12,934 bases of DNA from positions 1 to 12,934 of the forward strand of contig CAMZET010000018.1 in assembly GCA_947305825.1 (NCBI GenBank), written 5' to 3'. A program made the translations under genes and the position numbers. This stretch comes from an uncultured Verrucomicrobiota bacterium. GTDB taxonomy: Bacteria; Verrucomicrobiota; Kiritimatiellia; RFP12; UBA1067. Position 1 is the stretch's first letter, and each line of letters starts with the position of its first letter. Under the pieces are notes generated by a model that did no database searches, was not told the DNA's origin, and saw nothing but the letters and a program-made list of their open reading frames with translations. Below are positions 7,982-12,934 of the stretch, piece by piece.

Positions 7982-8003
7982 AAAGCGAAAGCGGCGCTTT
8001 TTT
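7982..8003 (+). terminator. Short hairpin and T-tract after the clp operon
   Basis: AAAGCG (7982-7987) pairs with CGCTTT (7995-8000) around a 7-base loop, and the T-tract runs on to 8003. An alternative tight hairpin uses AAAGC and GCTTT around GGC. It lies 38 bases past the last stop. The stem is short, so termination may be partial. The T-tract is also the upstream part of the next promoter. Confidence 0.5.
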
Positions 8004-8011
8004 GGTAAAAT
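8003..8011 (+). promoter_or_regulatory. Promoter of the riboswitch / receptor operon
   Basis: TGGTAAAAT is an extended -10, identical to that before tig. Transcription should begin at about 8018, just before the riboswitch outer stem. No good -35 is seen. Confidence 0.6.
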
Positions 8012-8018
8012 ATCCGTC

Positions 8019-8135
8019 AACCAGTGCGGTGGCCGGAAAGTCCTGTGCAAACCAGGCGCTGTCGCGCAGCCGTCACAGCCGGAATGCGGGCCGCACATTC
8101 AACGTCAAGTACCCTCGCATGAGGGGGAAAGAGGG
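8019..8135 (+). promoter_or_regulatory. Cobalamin riboswitch, compact (Cbl-II-like)
   Basis: An outer stem pairs GTGCGG (8024-8029) with CCGCAC (8091-8096). Inside it are core blocks of the cobalamin family: GGAAAGTCC with TGTGCAAACCAGGCGCTG, then CGCAGCCGTCA, then the B12-box-like AGCCGGAATGCGGGCC (8077-8092). The GGAAAGT and GAATGC words, and the lack of the large peripheral arm between core and B12 box, resemble the compact Cbl-II/AdoCbl-variant class more than the classical one. Downstream, CCCTC (8112-8116) can pair with GAGGG at 8121-8125 or at 8131-8135; the second lies at the ribosome binding position, so control of translation initiation is likely. The regulated gene is a TonB-dependent receptor, the classic partner. 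The ligand class is inferred. Confidence 0.82.
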
Positions 8136-8138
8136 ATA

Positions 8139-10091
8139 ATGAAGAAAGAGCTGACAGCGGCAGCGGCCGCATTGGCGCTTTCCGTCGCGTTTTCCGGCGA
8201 AGTGGAAAGCGCGGCGGCGGCGCCGGTTCAAACAATCACCGTATACGCCTCGCGCATCGATGACGCGAAGGACGATATGGCGTGTTCCGTTTCGGTGTAC
8301 GGCGCCGGTGAAATAGAAGACAGCGGCGCTCACAACCTAGCCGAGCTGCTGAAAAAGAAAGCGTGCGTGGACGTCCACGCCATGAACGGCAATCCGCTGC
8401 TGACCTCCATTGCCATGCGCGGATTCGGCGACAACGCTTTCGGCCGCGTAAAAGTGGTGCTGGACGGCGAAGAACTCAACAACGTGGACATGGCGGCGCC
8501 GAACATGACGCGAATTCCGCTCTGGTTCGCCAGCCGCGTGGAGGTTCTGCGCGGGCCTTCTCCGGTGCTGTACGGCGACGGCGCCATCGGCGGCGTGGTG
8601 AACGTGCGCACGGACGGAACGTCATACGGGCGCAAGACACGCATGACGGCGCGTGGCGGTTCTCACGGGACTTTCGGCGCCGCGATGCTGACCAGCGGCG
8701 GCATCGAAGAGGACGGCATTCTTTATTCCGGCGGCTACGATTATCTGCGCAGCGACGGTTTCCGCAGCCGCAGCGGCTACGACATCCATACGGCCAATGC
8801 GGGGGTGCGAAAGAATTTCGCCAACGGCGGCACTTTCGGCGTCAAGGTCAACTACCAGAACGCCTACTACGAGCTGCCCGGCTCGCTCACGTTCGACGAA
8901 TGGAAGCATCATCGCAGAAAGGCGGTGAATCGGGGCGACTGGACGCGCCTGTGGAGCTGGGGCCTCGCCGCCGACTCGAAACTTAAACTCGCCGAAGACC
9001 GCTGGCTGCGGCTCGACGCCAGCATCTCGCGGCAATACCGCCACGCGAAAATGCAGGCCTGGCGCACTGATACCGAATACGGCTATTGGAGTGGCGCCAT
9101 CTCCCCGCGCTATATCGACGAAAACGATTTCCTCGGCCACGCGAACAAGTTCACGGCGGGTTTCGATTTTCGCCTGGACGGATACGGCGAGGATGCCCTC
9201 GGCTCTCGCACGCGCCGCTTCTCCCGTCTGCGAACCGCCGCGTTCGCACAGGAGGAGTTCTTCATTACGGAAGAGTTCTCGCTAGTGGCCGGAGCGCGCG
9301 CGGAACGAATCGAAAACCGCTGGCGGCATTATGCCGGCCTTCGCGAATCGCATTCCTCCGACCTCATGGCCGACTTCGAACTCGGCGTCGTCTATCGCCC
9401 GCTCGACGGCCTGAAACTCTATGCCAAGGCTACGCGCTTCCACCGCTCCGCGTTCTGCGACGAACTAAGCTATACTCAAAACGGCAAGTTCCTGAATCCA
9501 GAGACGGGCGAGTCTCTCGATGCCGGTTTCGAGTGGGAATTCCTTGAAGAGTTCAAGGCCGACTTCAACGCCTACGGAATGCTCATGGATGACGAGATAT
9601 TCTTCGATCCCGCTATGGCGCCATTCGGCTACAACCGCAACAGTCCGGGCCGGACGCGGCGGGCGGGTTTCGACGCCGGCTTCTCCTGGAAGCGCGACAA
9701 AGCCGCAGAGGCGTCGTTGCGCTACGGCTACGTCCACGCCGACTTCGCGAGCGGACGCTACCACGGGTGCGATGTGCCGTATGTGCCGGAGAACCGTCTG
9801 CGGGCGGAGGCCGGCGTCTGGATTGTGCGAGATTTGGAACTCAAAGGCGGCTGTACTTTCGTCGATTCCCAATACGTGTCCGGAGATTACGCCAACGCCG
9901 CGCACAGGCTTCCTTCGCATACGCTGTTCGACGCAGGACTTTACTACGAACCGTCCTGGGCGAAGGGATGGAAAGCGTCGTTCACGGTGGACAACCTTTT
10001 CGACCGCAATTATTGCGATTATGCCGGTGTCGGCTACTACTATCCCGCGAACGGCAGGAGTTTCCTCTTCACGGTGAGCTGTGAATTCTAG
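8139..10091 (+). CDS. TonB-dependent outer membrane receptor, BtuB-like (probable cobalamin uptake)
   Basis: A 650-residue outer membrane receptor that would carry a scarce ligand, probably B12, across the outer membrane using TonB. A signal peptide covers about residues 1-28, ending in an Ala run. A TonB-box-like QTITVYAS follows at 31-38. The plug domain (about 40-160) has the classic MRGFGDN (93-99) and VEVLRGPSPVLYGDGAIGG (134-152). The rest is a beta-barrel with alternating aromatic strands, ending NGRSFLFTVSCEF with a terminal Phe for barrel assembly. Length is close to BtuB (~614). B12 specificity is inferred from the riboswitch upstream, not from barrel residues. The ATG at 8139 follows purine-rich GAGGG sequences. 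A TonB protein follows after 27 bases. Confidence 0.92.
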   Translation: MKKELTAAAAALALSVAFSGEVESAAAAPVQTITVYASRIDDAKDDMACSVSVYGAGEIEDSGAHNLAELLKKKACVDVHAMNGNPLLTSIAMRGFGDNAFGRVKVVLDGEELNNVDMAAPNMTRIPLWFASRVEVLRGPSPVLYGDGAIGGVVNVRTDGTSYGRKTRMTARGGSHGTFGAAMLTSGGIEEDGILYSGGYDYLRSDGFRSRSGYDIHTANAGVRKNFANGGTFGVKVNYQNAYYELPGSLTFDEWKHHRRKAVNRGDWTRLWSWGLAADSKLKLAEDRWLRLDASISRQYRHAKMQAWRTDTEYGYWSGAISPRYIDENDFLGHANKFTAGFDFRLDGYGEDALGSRTRRFSRLRTAAFAQEEFFITEEFSLVAGARAERIENRWRHYAGLRESHSSDLMADFELGVVYRPLDGLKLYAKATRFHRSAFCDELSYTQNGKFLNPETGESLDAGFEWEFLEEFKADFNAYGMLMDDEIFFDPAMAPFGYNRNSPGRTRRAGFDAGFSWKRDKAAEASLRYGYVHADFASGRYHGCDVPYVPENRLRAEAGVWIVRDLELKGGCTFVDSQYVSGDYANAAHRLPSHTLFDAGLYYEPSWAKGWKASFTVDNLFDRNYCDYAGVGYYYPANGRSFLFTVSCEF

Positions 10092-10118
10092 CGGCTTTCC
10101 GGCAGAGCATCCAGCGAA

Positions 10119-10775
10119 ATGATGAAGGACTTCGCAATTTCGGTAGCGCTCCACGCCGCCGTAATCGGCGGAGCCGTCGCGCTGGAATCGGTGCGCGAAA
10201 GCCCGCCGGCGGAGCGCTTGCCACTCGAAATATGCGAACTACGCTTCGAGACAAGGGAGCCGCCAGTGCCGCCTGAACCGCCAAAGCCGCCGCCGTCGCC
10301 AGTGCCGCTAGAAAATCTAGATACTCTAGAAACGCTGGAGAATCTAGAACCCATAGTACGTCTAGAACCCATAGAACATCTAGAACCCATAGAACGTCTA
10401 GAAAACCTAGAGTATCTAGAAAAACCGGAAACGCAGGAAGCGATTGAGGCGGTTAAGGCGGCAGAAGAGGAAACAAGCGAGCCGGTGACCGTCGTAGCGG
10501 CGCCGGAGGCGCTGGTGCGCATCGAGCCGGAGTATCCTCGCTCGGCGCGGCGGCGCGGGCACGAGGGGCGAGTCGCCGTGGAAATCTCGCTGTCGGCGGC
10601 GGGAGAAATCGAGAGCGTGGAGATTGTCGAATCGAGCGGCTACCGCGAACTCGACGCTTCCGCGCTTGCAGCGGTACGCGCCGCCCGCTTCGCTCCCGCC
10701 ATGGAAAACGGCGTCGCCGTCGCCGGGCGTCTGCGTCTGGCGTTCGATTTCCGTTTGACGGAGGCGAGGCCGTGA
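10119..10775 (+). CDS. tonB: TonB family energy transducer with Leu-Glu-x repeats
   Basis: TonB couples inner-membrane proton motive force (through ExbB/ExbD, not in this window) to outer membrane receptors. Residues 5-22 form the single membrane anchor (FAISVALHAAVIGGAVAL). A Pro-rich segment (48-63) follows, then thirteen tripeptides of Leu/Ile-Glu-x type (64-102), then a charged linker. The C-terminal TonB domain (about 130-215) shows EPEYPRSARRRGHEGRVAV, the VEIVESSGYRELDASAL block and AVRAARFAPA. Two adjacent ATGs (10119 and 10122) could start it, with no strong ribosome binding site; co-transcription with the receptor, 27 bases upstream, is likely. It is probably dedicated to that receptor. 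The stop overlaps the next gene in GTGA. Codon use in the repeat (CTA, ATA) differs sharply from the surroundings. Confidence 0.88.
   Translation: MMKDFAISVALHAAVIGGAVALESVRESPPAERLPLEICELRFETREPPVPPEPPKPPPSPVPLENLDTLETLENLEPIVRLEPIEHLEPIERLENLEYLEKPETQEAIEAVKAAEEETSEPVTVVAAPEALVRIEPEYPRSARRRGHEGRVAVEISLSAAGEIESVEIVESSGYRELDASALAAVRAARFAPAMENGVAVAGRLRLAFDFRLTEARP
10308..10424 (+). repeat. CTAG-rich tandem repeat (9/18 bp) inside tonB
   Basis: Thirteen 9-bp units encode LEN LDT LET LEN LEP IVR LEP IEH LEP IER LEN LEY LEK. They group into 18-bp higher-order units, three of which are nearly identical (10344, 10362 and 10380, starting CTAGAACCCATAG). CTAG occurs nine times, at 10308, 10317, 10326, 10344, 10362, 10380, 10398, 10407 and 10416, always in frame with a Leu codon CTA. 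The block is AT-rich inside a GC-rich gene. All units are multiples of three, so changes in copy number keep the frame. Confidence 0.92.
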
Positions 10776-12031
10776 AATCCGGGTTTGCCAGAAGCGCTCT
10801 GCTGCTGTTCCTCGCGTTGCGGGCGGGCGATCTCGTAAGTTTCACGGCCGGAATGTGGTTCGTTCCGCGCTACGTTTCGCCGGAGGAAATCGGCGCCGTC
10901 ATCCCCGTCGCTTCGTTTGCGACATTTCTCTCGCTGCCGGTCTTCGCGTTTGCGATGGCCGTGATGCGCGAAAGCGCAGCTCTTGCGGCGGACGGCGAAC
11001 GAGGGCGCATAAAGTCTCTGTTGCGCGGAGTGTTCGCCGTCGTTGCGCTCGTCACGCTCGCCGTTCTGGCGGCGGTGACGTTTCTCGCGCCGCGCTTCCT
11101 GTCCGCAATGCGCGTGGCCGACACCTCTGTCGGTGCACTTGTGGCTTCGGCGGCGTTTCTCGGCTGCGTCGCGCCCGTGTATACCGACGCCCTGCAGTCG
11201 CTGAAGCGCTTTGGAGCGCTTGCCGCCGTGGAATTTGGCGGTGCGCTCGCGCGCTTCATCGTGATGCTTGCGACGATGCCGGTACGAGCGCTCGCGGGAT
11301 ATTTCGCCGGGCAGGCCGCGTTGCCGCTCTTCCGCATTGCGGCGAGCGTCGCGGCATTGCGGCGCGATCTCGCAATTCCTCCGCAGCCTTACTGGAATCG
11401 GGACAACTGCCGCCGCCTGGCAATCTCGTTCCTCGCCGTCATTGCTTACCAGGCCGCACCGATGGCTGCCGCCTTGGTCGAGCAAACGCTTCTGCGCACC
11501 GCCCTTTCCGCCGCCGACTCTGCCGGCTTCTACATGGTTTCGCGCTTTTCGGACGCCCTCTATTTCCTGACCTTCCCCTTGCTGCTCGTTCTGTTTCCGC
11601 ACACCGCCGAAAATGCCAAACGAGGACGCCCGACGGGCCCGCTCGTATTGAAGTGCTGTGCCGTGACGCTTGCCGCCGCTGCGTTTGCCGCCGCCGTGTT
11701 CGCCGCTTCCGGCGCTCGGCTGCTCGCGCTGCTGCCGCACGGTTCCGATTATGCCGCTTGCGCCCGCTTTATGCCGCTTTTGACGATTGCCACGGCACTT
11801 ACCGCCTGTCAAGTGTTCTTCACAAACGCCGAAGTCTCGGCGGGACGCTTCGGTTTCCTAGCCTGGCTCGTGCCGCTGCACATCGTCTACCCGGCTGTGC
11901 TATGGCTAGTCATCTCGCATTGCGGAGCCACTTTGGGCTCATTCGTCGCCTGCATGGCCGCCGCTGCCGCCGCCCGTTTCGCGTTCGCCGCCGCCGCGCT
12001 CCTCCGCCAGCGGCGCCTCGCCGCAAGATAG
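10772..12031 (+). CDS. Polytopic membrane protein, probable MOP-superfamily flippase
   Basis: A 419-residue inner membrane protein with about 11-12 hydrophobic segments spread over its whole length, separated by short charged loops. The pattern resembles polysaccharide or lipid-linked sugar flippases (Wzx-like, MOP superfamily): an N-terminal helix pair with FTAGMWFVPRYVSPEEIGAV, a central break around 195-210 (AIPPQPYWNRDNCRRLAISF), and a second half opening with ESLV-like membrane sequence containing AALVEQTLLRTALSAADSAG. The region FYMVSRFSDALYFLTFPLLL fits the family's second-half helices. The start is GTG at 10772, overlapping the tonB stop in GTGA, so translation is likely coupled. No glycosyltransferase or other surface-polymer gene lies nearby, and the substrate is unknown. 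It converges on the next gene with only 12 bases between stops and no terminator. Confidence 0.72.
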   Translation: MKSGFARSALLLFLALRAGDLVSFTAGMWFVPRYVSPEEIGAVIPVASFATFLSLPVFAFAMAVMRESAALAADGERGRIKSLLRGVFAVVALVTLAVLAAVTFLAPRFLSAMRVADTSVGALVASAAFLGCVAPVYTDALQSLKRFGALAAVEFGGALARFIVMLATMPVRALAGYFAGQAALPLFRIAASVAALRRDLAIPPQPYWNRDNCRRLAISFLAVIAYQAAPMAAALVEQTLLRTALSAADSAGFYMVSRFSDALYFLTFPLLLVLFPHTAENAKRGRPTGPLVLKCCAVTLAAAAFAAAVFAASGARLLALLPHGSDYAACARFMPLLTIATALTACQVFFTNAEVSAGRFGFLAWLVPLHIVYPAVLWLVISHCGATLGSFVACMAAAAAARFAFAAAALLRQRRLAAR

Positions 12032-12043
12032 GTACGCCGCGCG

Positions 12044-12712
12044 CTATTTCTTCGCCGCCGCCGCTTCCTTTTCCTTCAGAGCCTGCTTCTCCGCCTGCTT
12101 GCGCTCGTAGTATTCCGAGCACGTCTCCTTGTATAGACCTTCTCGCGGATGCTTGTTGTCGCCTTTTATCGCAAGGTGGCGAGGACAGAATTCATGCGAC
12201 TTCAAGTCTGTCATGGACGGCGCGGCGGTGCTCTTTTTCGCCTCCTTCGACCACTCCTCAAAAACCGCGCTCGCACAATTCGCCACCCCGCACGAATGCC
12301 TCAGGCAGAACTTGCCCTTGAACAGGCGCTCATGGTCGCACGCCAGTACCCGAAGAACCTCGTCCTGGTCCTTCCCGGCGATAAGCGACCTCACCTGGCT
12401 GTTTTCTATCTTTGGCAGAAGACGCCCGCAAGCGTGTTTCGGGCAATGCCGCCACACGATTTTCGTCGGCAGCTCCTGCTCCGGGCCCATCTGGAATGCG
12501 AACGAATTGCGTTTCTTCTGATTGCCGGCCACCCAGCCGGGCACGCCGCCAATCTTCACGCCCATGTTGCAGCCAGCCGTCGCGCACGTGTGCCTCTCGC
12601 AGAACTGCGACTTCTCTATCGCCGACTCCTTGCACGTCGGCATCTTGCACATCGCCGCGCAAGCTGCAGCCGACATCAGCGCCGCCATCGCGGCTATAGA
12701 CACCTTTTTCAT
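12044..12712 (-). CDS. Secreted Cys/His-rich protein with duplicated zinc-finger-like module
   Basis: I do not recognise the family. The 222-residue protein begins with a signal peptide (MKKVSIAAMAALMSAAACAA, cleavage probably near residue 20; a lipobox at C18 is poor). It has 14 cysteines. A module C-x10-C-x2-H-x-C-x4-C occurs twice with identical spacing: C27, C38, H41, C43, C48 and C125, C136, H139, C141, C146, offset by 98. Partial copies are C90-H93-C95 and C176-H179. The spacing suggests metal binding, or disulfides if the protein is truly outside the cytoplasm. The C-terminus (about 199-222) is a charged, helix-forming Lys/Glu/Ala tail. AAGGAG nine bases before the ATG, and a promoter further upstream, support the start. 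It faces the flippase gene convergently. Confidence 0.8.
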   Translation of the reverse strand: MKKVSIAAMAALMSAAACAAMCKMPTCKESAIEKSQFCERHTCATAGCNMGVKIGGVPGWVAGNQKKRNSFAFQMGPEQELPTKIVWRHCPKHACGRLLPKIENSQVRSLIAGKDQDEVLRVLACDHERLFKGKFCLRHSCGVANCASAVFEEWSKEAKKSTAAPSMTDLKSHEFCPRHLAIKGDNKHPREGLYKETCSEYYERKQAEKQALKEKEAAAAKK

Positions 12713-12766
12713 TCTATATCGCTCCTTTCGCGCGTTCGCGTTCCGCTCCCGCGACTTTCACGGCGT

Positions 12767-12775
12767 ATTATACCA
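12767..12775 (-). promoter_or_regulatory. Promoter of the Cys/His-rich protein gene (extended -10)
   Basis: The minus strand reads TTTTTGGTATAAT, an extended -10 preceded by a T-run, as before greA. It lies 55 bases upstream of the start codon. No convincing -35 is seen. Confidence 0.62.
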
Positions 12776-12792
12776 AAAATACCGCAATTCCG

Positions 12793-12817
12793 CTTGCCGA
12801 CGCCTCTGTCGGGCAAG
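12793..12817. other. Imperfect hairpin upstream of the Cys/His-rich gene
   Basis: CTTGCCGAC (12793-12801) pairs with GTCGGGCAAG (12808-12817) with one bulged base and a 6-base loop. No T-tract follows on the plus strand; on the minus strand a T-run comes 13 bases later, inside the promoter. It might end a transcript entering from the right or act as an operator; neither is shown. Confidence 0.35.
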
Positions 12818-12834
12818 TCGAACGCTCTTCCTAT

Positions 12835-12934
12835 TTCGATTCTTCGATTTATCGATTGAAATGAGGCAATCGACCAACGAATCAATTCAAATGCTGAAAT
12901 TGAAACAATGAGCAAATACAATCGAAGAATCGAA
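12835..12934. repeat. AT-rich iteron-like TCGATT array with 15-bp terminal inverted repeat
   Basis: TTCGATTCTTCGATT (12835-12849) and its exact reverse complement (12920-12934) flank 70 bases of AT-rich DNA. TCGATT occurs at 12836, 12844 and 12852 (8-bp spacing), and in inverted form at 12868, 12920 and 12928 (the last two also 8 bp apart). TCGATTG (12852-12858) also pairs with CAATCGA (12867-12873). The right arm ends at the window edge and may continue. No convincing gene is seen in 12776-12934. Confidence 0.6.

Noticed and set aside
10308..10424. CRISPR-like or regulatory repeat array
   Set aside because: The units are directly adjacent with no spacers, and they stay in frame within tonB.
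10640..11812. Open frame of 390 codons on the minus strand opposite the flippase
   Set aside because: It is an Arg/Gly/His-rich low-complexity translation typical of antisense to a GC-rich membrane protein.
12149..12859. Plus-strand frame of 236 codons over the Cys/His-rich gene
   Set aside because: The opposite strand has a signal peptide, a ribosome binding site, a promoter and a duplicated motif; this one has none.
12709..12921. Minus-strand frame of 70 codons at the right end
   Set aside because: It crosses the promoter and leader of the Cys/His-rich gene and has no ribosome binding site or recognisable sequence.

Overview
The window is about 12.9 kb of GC-rich bacterial DNA carrying ten protein genes (one cut by the left edge), one tRNA and one riboswitch. 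A 675-residue GreA, with the usual GreA fold only in its last ~165 residues, recalls the oversized GreA of Chlamydiae and points to the PVC group (Verrucomicrobiota, Kiritimatiellota, Lentisphaerota or relatives). A TonB-dependent receptor and a TonB protein show a Gram-negative envelope. The phylum is inference; there is no rRNA or other marker to settle it.

Left part (1-3126, all minus strand): the N-terminus of a proline-rich protein at the edge, preceded by a perfect 16-bp palindrome of LacI-family operator type; the large greA with its own promoter; then tRNA-Leu(UAA) followed 46 nt downstream by tsaC, probably one transcript. The two arms of the window diverge from 3127-3277.

Centre (3278-7944, plus strand): a tightly packed proteostasis operon, tig - clpP - clpX - panD - CNNM/CorC-type membrane protein. 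clpP/clpX and clpX/panD overlap in ATGA, and panD/corC overlap in TGATG. Trigger factor, the ClpP peptidase and the ClpX unfoldase form the standard folding and degradation set; the pantothenate gene panD and the transporter-like gene ride along.

Right-centre (7982-12031, plus strand): a short terminator-like hairpin runs straight into a promoter, followed by a compact cobalamin riboswitch (resembling the Cbl-II/AdoCbl-variant class), a BtuB-like TonB-dependent receptor, a TonB protein with an unusual CTAG-rich (Leu-Glu-x)13 repeat, and a MOP-superfamily flippase overlapping tonB in GTGA. The first two genes plausibly make a B12-responsive uptake unit energised by its own TonB; the flippase's role is unknown.

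Right end (12044-12934): a convergent minus-strand gene for a secreted Cys/His-rich protein with a duplicated C-x10-C-x2-H-x-C-x4-C module, its promoter, and an AT-rich terminal stretch with six copies of TCGATT arranged as an inverted repeat.

Five genes or operons share the same promoter core, TGGTATAAT or TGGTAAAAT (an extended -10). No CRISPR, transposase or phage gene was seen. No gene-free stretch exceeds 300 bases; the longest gaps are 2203-2398, 7945-8138 and 12713-12934, each described below.
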